Positions 10,116 through 18,934 of a stretch of DNA of 64,000 nucleotides are shown piece by piece. The position numbers and the translations under genes were made by a program. The DNA comes from an uncultured Oscillospiraceae bacterium (lineage in GTDB: Bacteria; Bacillota; Clostridia; Oscillospirales; Ruminococcaceae). The notes beneath the pieces were generated by a model that searched no databases, was not told where the DNA came from, and worked only from the letters and a program-made list of their open reading frames with translations. How positions within the stretch are numbered: the stretch's first letter is position 1; each line of letters starts with the position of its first letter. The stretch lies in NCBI GenBank assembly GCA_910589145.1, contig CAJUSD010000008.1, forward strand, positions 33,245 to 97,244, in the 5' to 3' direction.

Positions 10116-10149
10116 CTTCTTTCTTTTTTGCGACAGGAAAAGAAAGAAG
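10116..10149. repeat. Pyrimidine/purine hairpin
   Basis: CTTCTTTCTTTT (10116-10127) and AAAAGAAAGAAG (10138-10149) are perfect 12-base inverse complements around a ten-base loop. All pyrimidine on one arm and all purine on the other, which is unlike a normal terminator. Possibly the end of an intergenic repeat element. Confidence 0.55.
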
Positions 10150-10177
10150 AAGCCCACCATTCTCTCCGCCTTCCCTG

Positions 10178-10202
10178 AAAAACACCCCGGTGGGGTGTTT
10201 TT
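10178..10202 (-). terminator. Bidirectional-looking terminator after ribF
   Basis: AAAAACACCCC and GGGGTGTTTTT are perfect inverse complements around a 3-base loop. On the minus strand it lies 78 bases after the ribF stop and ends the rimP-to-ribF operon; the symmetric A/T tracts would also work on the plus strand. Confidence 0.85.
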
Positions 10203-10279
10203 CAATATCAGCCTTATCAACCTCAAAATCTCCGCAAAATTGATTTCCCTATTTCAAACCTGCTTTATTTGTCTTTCGT

Positions 10280-11245
10280 TTATGCCCGCAGACCTTCCCC
10301 GCTGCCGCCGTGAAAGATATTAAAATACCAATCCCCTTGGCCAATAGCTTTCCGGCTGATTTCCACAGCTTTTTCCTTATCCTTTGCAATCTGCGCCTTT
10401 AATACCTCAATGGAAGGGAATTTAACCTCATCCCGCAAATGTTCCAAAAAGAACACTTGGATTCGTTCTCCATACAGTTCCTTTTGGCAATTTAAAATAT
10501 GGGTTTCTGCTGAAATACAATCGCTTCCAACAGTAGGCTTTACACCGACATTAGAAACCGCAGGAAGATATTTCCCCTCAATTTTCGCAACAGAGGCATA
10601 TACGCCAAAAGCCGGGACGCAGTAACCAGAGGGAAATATCTGGTTAATTGTGGGGAAATCCATTTGCCTGCCCAGCTGGTTCCCGTGGCTCACTTCAAAG
10701 TCAATGGAATAGGGCCGGCCCATCATTTTTCGGACAGCTTCCATTTTACCCTGGGCAATGGCATCACGGATAGCTGTAGAACTGATTCTTTCATCAGAGT
10801 ACGTCACCTGTCCAGCAGAAAGAACGGAAACCCCCACCTTATCACATTCGCGGATTAAAAAATCCACATTTCCAACAGCATCCTTTCCGAAGTGGAAATT
10901 GTTGCCGCAGCAAACAACCCTTGCCCCCATTTTGCCAATGAGCACTTCATGAATAAAACGTTCCGGGGAAAGTCCCCGGACCTCTGAAAAATCAAGGGAA
11001 ACCACTGCTTGAAACCCGATTTCCCGGAAAGCATTGAATTTGGCTTCTGGGCTTAAAATGGTAGCCCCCTTTTTAGCCAAATGGCTGAAGGTAAAGACAC
11101 AGGGGGTCATAATGGAGGCAAAAGCAGCAGTAGAGCATAATACCTTTTGATGGCCCATGTGAACACCGTCAAAATACCCCAGCGCAACAGCGGAGGGGCC
11201 GGGGATATGAGACTGAATCTGGGATAAGCTGCGGTAAATATCCAT
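10280..11245 (-). CDS. ribF: Bifunctional riboflavin kinase / FAD synthetase
   Basis: 321 residues. The N-terminal nucleotidyltransferase half has GYFDGVHMGH and SSTAIRDAI, and makes FAD from FMN; the C-terminal flavokinase half has GNQLGRQMDFPTIN, the NVGVKPT segment and ETHIL, and makes FMN from riboflavin. Start taken as the ATG at 11245 (AAAGGA about 12 bases upstream); a TTG at 11278 is in frame but adds residues the family lacks. Last gene of the nusA-infB operon, 60 bases after truB, the usual partner in Firmicutes. Confidence 0.95.
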   Translation of the reverse strand: MDIYRSLSQIQSHIPGPSAVALGYFDGVHMGHQKVLCSTAAFASIMTPCVFTFSHLAKKGATILSPEAKFNAFREIGFQAVVSLDFSEVRGLSPERFIHEVLIGKMGARVVCCGNNFHFGKDAVGNVDFLIRECDKVGVSVLSAGQVTYSDERISSTAIRDAIAQGKMEAVRKMMGRPYSIDFEVSHGNQLGRQMDFPTINQIFPSGYCVPAFGVYASVAKIEGKYLPAVSNVGVKPTVGSDCISAETHILNCQKELYGERIQVFFLEHLRDEVKFPSIEVLKAQIAKDKEKAVEISRKAIGQGDWYFNIFHGGSGEGLRA

Positions 11246-11305
11246 ATAGAACTTTATCCTTTCATAAGTATAACGCAAATTTGCCTTATCGAATTCACGC
11301 TAATT

Positions 11306-12274
11306 TTAAATGGTCTTTTCCATCGGCCTCATATCAAGTATAGGAGCGGGCTGCCTGGCCGCCAGAATCTTTGTTGTTCTTAAAAGGCCCCGTTCCCAGT
11401 TTGGGCGGGCGATCCCCAAAAAGGTTTTATCCGAACCCATTACGCGAATATCGCCCTCCGTTTTTGGGCAGCGGAGTTTTTTCAAATCCAGAGGAACACC
11501 GTTGAGAAACAAACGGGTTCGGAAAGAATCGAGCCAGAGGGCAGGGAGGGATTCAAAAGCCCTCCCGATAGGGAACAGGAGGGATTCCAAATTTCCCTCA
11601 TCTGAAGCTCTTTGAAGCTGCTCCAGAGTGAGGCAGTCCTTAAGCAGAAAGCCAGCTGCTTTGATTCGCCGCAGAGCCGTTACAACTGCCCCGCATCCAA
11701 GGGCGGCACCAATGTCATGGCAGATAGTACGGATATATGTTCCCTTTGAACAGGAGATTTCCAAAACGCCGGACTGGGTTTCTTCTGAAAAGGAAACCAG
11801 TTCCAATTGGTGGACTTCAACATTTCTTGGCTGGCGTTCCACTTCTATTCCCTGACGTGCCAAATCATACAGCCGCTGCCCTCCCACCTGTATGGCGGAA
11901 TACATAGGTGGAAGCTGTTGGATTGCTCCCTGAAAGCGGGGGAGAATCTGTCCTACCTGTTCATAGGAAATTCGGGGAACCCCTTGCGTTCCTTTGACAT
12001 TTCCCCAGATATCCTGGGTATCGCTGGTCAAACCCAGCTGGAAGGACGCTAAATATGCCTTGTCCTGGTCTGGAAGAATATCACAGGCACGAGTTGCCCT
12101 TCCAACTAAAACCGGCAAAACTCCTGTGGCCATAGGGTCAAGAGTTCCAGCATGTCCCAACCTTCGGATATGCAGGATCCCCCGAAGCTTTGCAATTACA
12201 TCAAATGACGTAAACGCCTGAGGCTTATCCACACACAATACGCCGCTCCAGTCCTCTCTGTTGTCCTGGGCCAT
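11306..12274 (-). CDS. truB: tRNA pseudouridine(55) synthase
   Basis: 322 residues. Makes pseudouridine 55 in the T loop of tRNAs. The catalytic loop HAGTLDPMATG has the nucleophile Asp near residue 46; KGTYIRTICHDIG is the second conserved block; the C-terminal region after about 250 is the small PUA-like part. ATG start with AAAGGATG upstream. Lies 38 bases after nrnA and 60 bases before ribF in the operon. Confidence 0.96.
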   Translation of the reverse strand: MAQDNREDWSGVLCVDKPQAFTSFDVIAKLRGILHIRRLGHAGTLDPMATGVLPVLVGRATRACDILPDQDKAYLASFQLGLTSDTQDIWGNVKGTQGVPRISYEQVGQILPRFQGAIQQLPPMYSAIQVGGQRLYDLARQGIEVERQPRNVEVHQLELVSFSEETQSGVLEISCSKGTYIRTICHDIGAALGCGAVVTALRRIKAAGFLLKDCLTLEQLQRASDEGNLESLLFPIGRAFESLPALWLDSFRTRLFLNGVPLDLKKLRCPKTEGDIRVMGSDKTFLGIARPNWERGLLRTTKILAARQPAPILDMRPMEKTI

Positions 12275-12312
12275 TCCATCTACATCCTTTCACTATTTGT
12301 ACAAAAAGCTTT

Positions 12313-13275
12313 CTAGAAAGCCTTTTCAAATTCCTTGGAAAGAAGGTTTAAAGTTTTTTCTGCAGTCTGCTTTATTAGGCATCCCGCCGCCCGCTTATGG
12401 CCGCCGCCTCCAAAAACAGCGCAAATCTGGCTTGCGTCCACAGTTTCGCCTGTCCGCAGGGAAACTTTAAAACCACCTTCCGGGCGTTCTTTCAGGGTAG
12501 CGCCAATCTCAACACCTTCAATAGACCGGGGAGTATTTACCAGCCGTTCTGTGTCCTCATAGTCTGCCCCTGCTTTTGCCAAAAGTTCCTGTGTGATAAC
12601 AATAGCCGCTGCTTTTCCACCGCAATAAAATCGGAGCGTTTTCAGAACTTCTTGTTCCAGAGTCAGTTGAGCCTGTGTTTTAACTTCAAACATATCCCAG
12701 TTGATTTCAAACCAGTTTGCTCCCAATTCCATTAGTTCCGCCGCGATTTGGTGGGTTCGCGGTTCCGTGTTGGAGAAGCGGAAACATCCCGTATCGGTTG
12801 AAATGCCCAAATACAGGCAGCTTGCAATTGCCGGGGTACAGGCAATCCCCATTTTGCCAATCAGGTCATAGATAATCTGGCAGTTTGCCGCTGCGCCCCC
12901 AAGAAGGAGACGTTTTGCATAGGGTTTATGGGACAGATGATGGTCTATTGCCAAATCAACCTTTCCTGCTTCCTGATAGACAGATAACGCGCTGCCCATA
13001 AGTTTAACGTCCGCTATATCGACAGAGACAATAAACTGTGCCGATTCCGGCGGAAACAAAAGGGAAGGGTTAAGCCCTTTTGTTACAAAGCCCATTTTCC
13101 GAGGAATTGGATCTGTACAGATAACGGCAGCATGTTTGCCAAGCTGATGAAGCGCCTGGCATAATCCATAACCTGAACCGATTGTATCTCCGTCTGGGCT
13201 TTGATGGCACAGGAGCAGAATCCAATCCTGCTGTAAAAGCAGGGATGCAGCTTGTTCTATTTGCAGAAGTTCCAT
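12313..13275 (-). CDS. nrnA: DHH-family phosphoesterase, oligoribonuclease / pAp phosphatase type
   Basis: 320 residues. DHH domain with HQSPDGDTIGS, VDIAD and AIDHHLSHKPY metal-binding motifs, and a C-terminal DHHA1 domain ending in GGGGHKRAAGC. NrnA-type proteins degrade short RNA oligonucleotides and dephosphorylate pAp. Conserved position between rbfA and truB, as in other Clostridia, supports the call. The spacer in front contains a perfect 11-base hairpin. DHH enzymes overlap in substrate range, so c-di-AMP or pApA hydrolysis cannot be excluded. Confidence 0.88.
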   Translation of the reverse strand: MELLQIEQAASLLLQQDWILLLCHQSPDGDTIGSGYGLCQALHQLGKHAAVICTDPIPRKMGFVTKGLNPSLLFPPESAQFIVSVDIADVKLMGSALSVYQEAGKVDLAIDHHLSHKPYAKRLLLGGAAANCQIIYDLIGKMGIACTPAIASCLYLGISTDTGCFRFSNTEPRTHQIAAELMELGANWFEINWDMFEVKTQAQLTLEQEVLKTLRFYCGGKAAAIVITQELLAKAGADYEDTERLVNTPRSIEGVEIGATLKERPEGGFKVSLRTGETVDASQICAVFGGGGHKRAAGCLIKQTAEKTLNLLSKEFEKAF

Positions 13276-13302
13276 TTTTGTTTCATCCTTTCCACAAAGG
13301 GC

Positions 13303-13338
13303 AGGGGGTTCGCGGCTGGAAAATGCAGCGAACCCCCT
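13303..13338 (-). other. Intercistronic hairpin between rbfA and nrnA
   Basis: AGGGGGTTCGC (13303-13313) and GCGAACCCCCT (13328-13338) pair perfectly around a 14-base loop. No T run follows on either strand, so it is more likely an mRNA-stability or attenuation element than a full terminator. Confidence 0.55.
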
Positions 13339-13365
13339 CCTTATTCTTGAAACCGGCAGTTATTC

Positions 13366-13722
13366 TTATTTTTCAGACGGAACAACTCCATCCAAAATTT
13401 TGGAAATCCTCGCGCCGGCTTCAATGGAATCATCCGGTATAAATTGAAGTTCAGGAACCTTTCTAAGCCGGAGTCTGCTGCCTAATTCCCTGCGGATAAA
13501 TCCCTGGGCGCTTTTCAGACCCTTTACAGATTCCTTTGCCTTCTCCAACCCTTCCAAACAACTGACATAAACTTTACAGTAAGACATATCACCGGAAAGG
13601 TCTACTTTTACAATACTAAGCAAACCGGAGACTCTGGGGTCTTTCACTGACCTGAAAATATCGGAAAGTTCCCGTTTGATATCTTCGGTATTTCTGCCTA
13701 ATTTGTGGCTGTTACCGGCCAA
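13366..13722 (-). CDS. rbfA: 30S ribosome-binding factor A
   Basis: 118 residues, normal for the family. KH-type cold-shock protein needed for late 16S rRNA maturation. Recognised from the KRELSDIFRSVKDPRVSGLLSI segment, the central KVYVSCLEG strand and the terminal LRLRKVPELQFIPDDSIEAGARI block. Lies 36 bases after infB, its usual neighbour. Confidence 0.95.
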   Translation of the reverse strand: MAGNSHKLGRNTEDIKRELSDIFRSVKDPRVSGLLSIVKVDLSGDMSYCKVYVSCLEGLEKAKESVKGLKSAQGFIRRELGSRLRLRKVPELQFIPDDSIEAGARISKILDGVVPSEK

Positions 13723-13758
13723 AAGGCGGCACCTCCAGACATAAATAGATTTTTGCTG

Positions 13759-16700
13759 TTATTCTTCGCGGTATTCCTCAATTTCGTAAGCTTCCAGTAT
13801 ATCGCCGTCTTTGATATCATTAAACTTAGACAAATGGATTCCACATTCAAAGCCCTGCTGGACTTCTTTGGCGTCATCCTTTAACCGTTTCAGGCTGTCA
13901 ATTTTATCGTCTGCGACAATAATACCGTCCCGAACAATGCGGATGCTGTTATTGCGTGCAACCTTCCCCTCAAGGATGTAGCATCCTGCCACAATGCCCA
14001 CATTGGAGATTTTATAAACCATCCGAACTTCAGCCCTGCCGATTTCAACCTCGCGGGTCTTGGGGGCAAGCATGCCTTTCATGGCAGATTCAATTTCTTC
14101 AATCGCATCATAAATGACACGGTAAAGCTTAATTTCCACGCTGTCACGTTCTGCATTGCTTCTGGCAACTGGATCCGGACGGACATTAAATCCAACAATA
14201 ATCGCCTGTGAAGCATTGGCGAGCATAACGTCGGATTCATTGACAGCGCCAACCCCGCCATGGACAACTTTCACGCGTACTTCGCTGGTAGACAGTTTTT
14301 CCAAAGACTGCTTAACAGCTTCAACGGAGCCTTGGACATCTGCCTTAACGATAATAGGAAGTTCCTTTATTTCGCCTTCTTCGATCTGGGCGAACAGATT
14401 TTCAAGAGTTACTTTATTATAAGCCTGGAAAGCTGCTTCCTTAGCCTGCTGCTTCCGTTCTTCCACAAGCTGCCTTGCAAGGCGTTCGTCTGCAACAACG
14501 TTGAAAGTATCTCCTGCGCTGGGGGCTTCGGCTAAACCAGTAATTTCCACTGGCATAGACGGCCCTGCAATTTCGACACGGTTGCCCTTGTCATCCATCA
14601 TAACGCGGACACGTCCAACAGCAGTTCCGGCGATAATAATATCCCCGTTGTGCAAAGTTCCGTTTTGAACCAGAACAGTTGCAACTGGGCCGCGTCCTTT
14701 ATCCAACCGGGCTTCAATTACTGTACCCTTAGCCTGACGGTCGGGATTCGCTTTCAGTTCCTTTACATCTGCTACAAGCTGTACCATTTCCAAAAGGGAA
14801 TCAATATTGTTATGGGTTTTTGCAGAAACGGGAACACAGATAACATCACCGCCCCATTCTTCGGGAACAAGGCCGTACTCAGTCAATTCCTGTTTCACCT
14901 TTTCAGCGTTTGCGTCAGGTTTATCCATTTTATTAATTGCAACAATAATGGAAACTTCAGCAGCCTTTGCATGGTTGATTGCTTCTACTGTCTGAGGCAT
15001 AATGCCATCATCGGCGGCAACCACCAGAATAGCAATATCTGTTACCTGTGCGCCTCTGGCGCGCATGGAAGTAAACGCTTCATGTCCTGGAGTATCCAGG
15101 AAAGTAATCAAACGGTCATTGACTTTTACCTGATATGCGCCGATATGCTGGGTAATGCCGCCGGCTTCAGAGGCGGTGACATTGGCATGGCGGATCGCAT
15201 CCAGAAGGGAAGTTTTCCCATGGTCAACATGCCCCATAACAACAACGACCGGGCTGCGTTCTACCAGGGAACCAGCTTCGTCCTCAGAATCATCAATTAA
15301 CTGATCTTCAATGGTGACGATAACCTCTTTTTCCACCTTAGCGCCAATTTCCATTGCCACCAGTGCAGCAGTGTCAAAATCAATTACCTGGCTGGCGCTT
15401 GCCATAACGCCGGAAGCCATCAGACGTTTTACAACTTCGGCAACCTGGATCTTCAGCCTCCCGGCAAGATCGCTGACAGAGATCTCATCGGGAATTGCAA
15501 TTTCCAGTTTCTGGCGGCGCTGACGTTCCATTTCCAGACGGCGCATTTTCTCGGCTTCCTGCTCACCGCGGGAGCGCTGAGGGCGGCGGTTGTACTGGCT
15601 GGAACGCTGGGTCAGTTTTTGTTTGCGTGCAGTCATATCCTTAACGTTTGTAGGCGCTATCTGCTCATATCTTTCATTATATTTATCCAAATCTACATTG
15701 ACGGCGCGCATGTCCGCACGGATTACGCCGTTTGCATCCACGGTAGAAACAGTTTTCTGCGGACGGCTGGGATCAGCGGGACGTTGGGAACGGGCTGGCC
15801 TTGCCTGGGAAGCTGCTGGGCGTTGGGGTCTCTGTCCGCCGCCTGCGGAACGGTTTCCCTGTCCCTGTTGGCGTTGCCCCTGGGAGCCGCCTTGACGTTG
15901 GCTGCCTCCCTGTCCCTGACGGGAACCTTGACCACCCTGGCGCTGTCCCTGGCCCTGCCTCTGCTGACCCTGGAAACCGCCGCCCTGACGGGGGGGTTGT
16001 CCTTGCTGGCCTCCCTGGGATTGGCGCTGTCCCTGCTGTCCTTGAGAACGATTTTGACCGCCTTGCCGCTGGCCCTGTCCTCCCTGGCCCTGGGGACGCT
16101 GCCCTGACTGCTGCCCAGAACGCTGTCCCTGTGGAGAAGTGCTCTGGGGGGCGCCCTGCTGTTGGAGATTCTGCAAAGACTGGGCAGGCTGGGCTGTGGC
16201 TGCTGGTTGTGCCTGGTTCTGCTGGATTTGAGAGGATGCTCCGCCGGCAGATGCGGGCGCGGTCTCTCTGGTTCTGTTTTCCTGCCGTTTATTTTGGTTA
16301 TTCGATGTTGTCACCTTTTTATCATCTTCCTCAGCTTTGGTTTCGGTCTGCTGTTTTTGGGGCTGGCTTTCCGGCTTTACTGACTCTGCCGGAGTCTGTA
16401 TTTGAGATGGAACCAGCGGCTCTTTCGCCGGCGGTTCTTTTACAGAAGCTTCCTGGGCCGGTATGGATGGGGCAGAAACTTTCGGCGGTTCTTCCTCTTT
16501 CTTTACAGAGGCCTGTGAAACTTCTGGGGGATTTTGGAACTGCGCTGTCTGTGAAGCTGCAGCGGGAGCAGCCGGTTCAGGAAGCTTAACCGCCGGGGGA
16601 TTGGAGGGGGGTTCCTGCACAATAGGTTTTTCCTGTGGCGCAGGAGGTTGTTTTGCTTTTACACGGGGGGTGCGAGCGGGCTTTGCCTGTTCCTGAACGA

Positions 16701-16896
16701 CTTTCAATTCATCCAGAGAGTCAACCTGCTTCATCCGGGTAAAATGCGCCAGAACCACATTAATTTCCCGTTCCTCCAGAACGGTCATATGCTTATAATC
16801 TTCTTTTCCAAAATATTTTTTAAGGATTTCCAGCACATCGTTGCTGGGAACCCCCATATCTTTTGCGATTTCATGTACCCTGTACTTGTTTCCCAT
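13759..16896 (-). CDS. infB: Translation initiation factor IF-2
   Basis: 1045 residues. N-terminal IF2_N domain (about 1-50), a long Pro-rich then Gln/Gly/Arg-rich low-complexity linker (about 70-400), a second IF2_N-type domain around 470-520, GTPase domain from about 550 with GHVDHGKT, DTPGHEAF and NKMD boxes, then the beta-barrel, alpha/beta and C2 initiator-tRNA-binding domains. Brings fMet-tRNA to the 30S subunit. The linker makes the protein longer than most homologues. The ATG overlaps the stop of ylxQ by one base (TGATG), and AAAGGAG lies inside ylxQ, implying translational coupling. Confidence 0.98.
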   Translation of the reverse strand: MGNKYRVHEIAKDMGVPSNDVLEILKKYFGKEDYKHMTVLEEREINVVLAHFTRMKQVDSLDELKVVQEQAKPARTPRVKAKQPPAPQEKPIVQEPPSNPPAVKLPEPAAPAAASQTAQFQNPPEVSQASVKKEEEPPKVSAPSIPAQEASVKEPPAKEPLVPSQIQTPAESVKPESQPQKQQTETKAEEDDKKVTTSNNQNKRQENRTRETAPASAGGASSQIQQNQAQPAATAQPAQSLQNLQQQGAPQSTSPQGQRSGQQSGQRPQGQGGQGQRQGGQNRSQGQQGQRQSQGGQQGQPPRQGGGFQGQQRQGQGQRQGGQGSRQGQGGSQRQGGSQGQRQQGQGNRSAGGGQRPQRPAASQARPARSQRPADPSRPQKTVSTVDANGVIRADMRAVNVDLDKYNERYEQIAPTNVKDMTARKQKLTQRSSQYNRRPQRSRGEQEAEKMRRLEMERQRRQKLEIAIPDEISVSDLAGRLKIQVAEVVKRLMASGVMASASQVIDFDTAALVAMEIGAKVEKEVIVTIEDQLIDDSEDEAGSLVERSPVVVVMGHVDHGKTSLLDAIRHANVTASEAGGITQHIGAYQVKVNDRLITFLDTPGHEAFTSMRARGAQVTDIAILVVAADDGIMPQTVEAINHAKAAEVSIIVAINKMDKPDANAEKVKQELTEYGLVPEEWGGDVICVPVSAKTHNNIDSLLEMVQLVADVKELKANPDRQAKGTVIEARLDKGRGPVATVLVQNGTLHNGDIIIAGTAVGRVRVMMDDKGNRVEIAGPSMPVEITGLAEAPSAGDTFNVVADERLARQLVEERKQQAKEAAFQAYNKVTLENLFAQIEEGEIKELPIIVKADVQGSVEAVKQSLEKLSTSEVRVKVVHGGVGAVNESDVMLANASQAIIVGFNVRPDPVARSNAERDSVEIKLYRVIYDAIEEIESAMKGMLAPKTREVEIGRAEVRMVYKISNVGIVAGCYILEGKVARNNSIRIVRDGIIVADDKIDSLKRLKDDAKEVQQGFECGIHLSKFNDIKDGDILEAYEIEEYREE

Positions 16897-17315
16897 CAGC
16901 AGCTCTCCTTTCGAGACAAGGTTTCCGTCTTTTCTTCGGATTCTTCAGCTTGTGCAGCATCGGACAAAAGGGAACATATCTTTGACTCCATGCCCTTATC
17001 AGTAACAGCTAGGATTCCGCTGCGCCGTCCAATCTGCGCGGACATTTCATCCATAGAAACTCCCAGGGAGAGAGCAGGGACAGAAAAGTTCCGGCAGGCA
17101 AATTCAATTTCCTTTCGGGATTTTGAGGACAAATCCGAGGCAGTAAACACTGCTGAAACCTGTCCGTTCAGGACAGCTTCCTTAACGGAGTCTGCTCCGG
17201 CGTTCAGTTTCCCGGCCTTACGAGCCAAAGACAGCATAGATATCACTTTATTCCGTATTGCTGTGGCCGTCAAAGCGGGCTTTATTTCTACGGCGTGTTG
17301 ATTCTTTTTGTGCAA
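16896..17315 (-). CDS. ylxQ: L7Ae/L30e-family RNA-binding protein YlxQ
   Basis: 139 residues from a TTG at 17315, chosen because AGAAGGAG lies six bases upstream; an in-frame ATG at 17366 has no ribosome binding site and extends beyond the family. The L7Ae-like domain spans roughly residues 21-115 (ISMLSLARKAGKLNAGADSV, then SDLSSKSRKEI). A charged tail follows. In Firmicutes this K-turn-type protein sits between rnpM and infB, as here. Exact role not settled. Confidence 0.88.
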   Translation of the reverse strand: MHKKNQHAVEIKPALTATAIRNKVISMLSLARKAGKLNAGADSVKEAVLNGQVSAVFTASDLSSKSRKEIEFACRNFSVPALSLGVSMDEMSAQIGRRSGILAVTDKGMESKICSLLSDAAQAEESEEKTETLSRKESC

Positions 17316-17424
17316 AGTATTTCTCCTTCTATCAAAACTCCCCACAATGTACAGCGCCGGTTTCATAAAACGCTGTCAAATCCGAGCCGCTGCGGTTTGA
17401 ATGCTTTCTGTGCATCCCTGAAAT

Positions 17425-17688
17425 TCAGCCTTGTATTTCACGTTCCATACGTTCAAAGACCTCATCGGGGATTTGACAGGAAAAGGCTTTCTCAAACCGT
17501 TTGGCTTTTCTAGCTTTCTTCAAACATTCGATATTTTTACAGACATATGCACCCCGTCCAGATTTTTTCCCTGTGAGGTCTAGGGAAATTTCCCCGTCCG
17601 GGCTTTTGACCACCCGTACCAGTTCTTTTTTGGGCTTTTGTTCCGAGCATCCGGTACACATACGGATGGGAACCTTTTTTGTCTGCAT
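17425..17688 (-). CDS. rnpM: RNase P modulator RnpM (YlxR)
   Basis: 87 residues. YlxR/DUF448 family with RMCTGCSEQKPKKELVRVV and KSGRGAYVCKN, the two signature blocks. Family members bind RNA; the Bacillus protein interacts with RNase P RNA. Between nusA and ylxQ as in most Firmicutes. A 110-base gap to the TTG of ylxQ is the widest within this operon. Confidence 0.94.
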   Translation of the reverse strand: MQTKKVPIRMCTGCSEQKPKKELVRVVKSPDGEISLDLTGKKSGRGAYVCKNIECLKKARKAKRFEKAFSCQIPDEVFERMEREIQG

Positions 17689-17728
17689 CCCGCATCTCCC
17701 CTTTCATTGACGTTGGTTTTCGTTTTCA

Positions 17729-18934
17729 TTAAACAGTAGCTTCAGGCTTGGAAGACTCAGCGGGCTGGGTTTCCTCCAATATAACTTCTTCCGCGCTCTC
17801 CTGGAAGGCCGTTTCCGATTCGCCCTGGGGTTTGGGAAGGGAAGCCAGGTAGCTTTCTGGTTTAATATCAATTTTCCATCCTGTAAGTTTGGCGGCTAAT
17901 TTAGCGCTTTGCCCCTTGTTGCCAATAGCCAGGGACAACTGGTTGTCAGGAACAATAACCTGGCAGTTTTTCTGCCCGGAGGGGTCCAGAGTAACAGAAA
18001 TCACTTTCGCTGGGCTGAGGGCGTTTTTAATAAACTCAATCGGATCATCGCTGTAATGCACCACTTCAATTTTCTCGCCGCACAGCTCTTTAACAATATT
18101 TTTCACACGGTTGCCGTCCATCCCGATGCAAGCTCCAACAGGATCAACGTCAGGATCCTTGCTGAAAACAGCCACCTTACTCCGAAGTCCAGCTTCTCTG
18201 GAAATACTTTTGACTTCCACAGTGCCGTCGTAAATTTCCGGGACTTCCATCTCAAAAAGGCGGCGGACCAATCCAGGGTGGGTACGGGAGATCAAAATTT
18301 TCGGCTGGCGCGAGGATTTCGACTTTTCATTTTTGGGTTTATTGTCATTGGAGGACTGAGGGCCAAAAACATTTACTACATAAACACGGATCCGGTCAAA
18401 TTCCTTTAAAGTTTCAGTAGGAAGCTGTTCCCGGCGGGGCAGGGTAACTTCAATATTCCCGATTTCAATGGTTGCATCGTCTGTTTCAGGGTCTACACGG
18501 GTAACAGTTGTAGTGACAATTTCCTCTTTGTATTTTTTCAGCTGGGAATACAAATATTCCCGTTCTGCGTCGCGGATCCCTTGACGGATAATATTTTTCG
18601 CATTAATTGCAGAAATCCTGCGAAGGTCTTTAATGTCAATTGGTACTTCCACTTTACTGCCCAATGTAGCGGCGCTGGAATATTTCAGCGCATCGGAATA
18701 GGAGATTTCTACCACAGGGTCAAATACAACGTCTTCAGATTCCACAACTTCTTTGCGGAGCATAACCTGAAGTTCGCCGGTATCCTTACTGATATAAACC
18801 GTTACTTCAGAATCCCGGAAATCATTTTCGACCGCTTTTTTAATACCTTCCTTGGTTTTATCGATCATATAATCAAACGGGATTCCTTTTTCCTGCTCCA
18901 AAATCCGCAGAACTTCCAGAAATTCCTTATTCAT
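17729..18934 (-). CDS. nusA: Transcription termination/antitermination factor NusA
   Basis: 401 residues from the ATG at 18934 (GGAGG nine bases upstream). N-terminal RNA polymerase-binding domain, S1 domain around 135-200, two KH domains (CIGMDGNRVKNIVKEL and LAIGNKGQSAKLAAKLTGW), then a short acidic, Glu/Pro-rich tail in place of the C-terminal repeats of E. coli NusA. Starts inside the end of rimP (8-base overlap), giving translational coupling. Upstream in-frame ATG at 18994 lies within rimP and is rejected. Confidence 0.97.
   Translation of the reverse strand: MNKEFLEVLRILEQEKGIPFDYMIDKTKEGIKKAVENDFRDSEVTVYISKDTGELQVMLRKEVVESEDVVFDPVVEISYSDALKYSSAATLGSKVEVPIDIKDLRRISAINAKNIIRQGIRDAEREYLYSQLKKYKEEIVTTTVTRVDPETDDATIEIGNIEVTLPRREQLPTETLKEFDRIRVYVVNVFGPQSSNDNKPKNEKSKSSRQPKILISRTHPGLVRRLFEMEVPEIYDGTVEVKSISREAGLRSKVAVFSKDPDVDPVGACIGMDGNRVKNIVKELCGEKIEVVHYSDDPIEFIKNALSPAKVISVTLDPSGQKNCQVIVPDNQLSLAIGNKGQSAKLAAKLTGWKIDIKPESYLASLPKPQGESETAFQESAEEVILEETQPAESSKPEATV

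Larger units (their letters stand above)
9870..10279. other. Intergenic region with REP-like sequence and operon terminator
   Basis: About 400 bases without a credible gene; short ORFs here encode low-complexity translations of repeats. It holds a pyrimidine/purine hairpin at 10116-10149, preceded by a CGCAAGGCGCGAAACTCC-type segment that looks like an intergenic repeat, and the ribF terminator at 10178-10202. Confidence 0.55.

Noticed and set aside
9993..10226. Minus-strand 77-residue ORF after ribF
   Set aside because: It reads through the terminator and the pyrimidine/purine hairpin, has no ribosome binding site and gives a low-complexity product.
15619..16589. Long plus-strand ORFs opposite the infB linker
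   Set aside because: They are antisense shadows of the repetitive Gln/Gly/Arg-rich coding sequence; no ribosome binding site and low-complexity translation.
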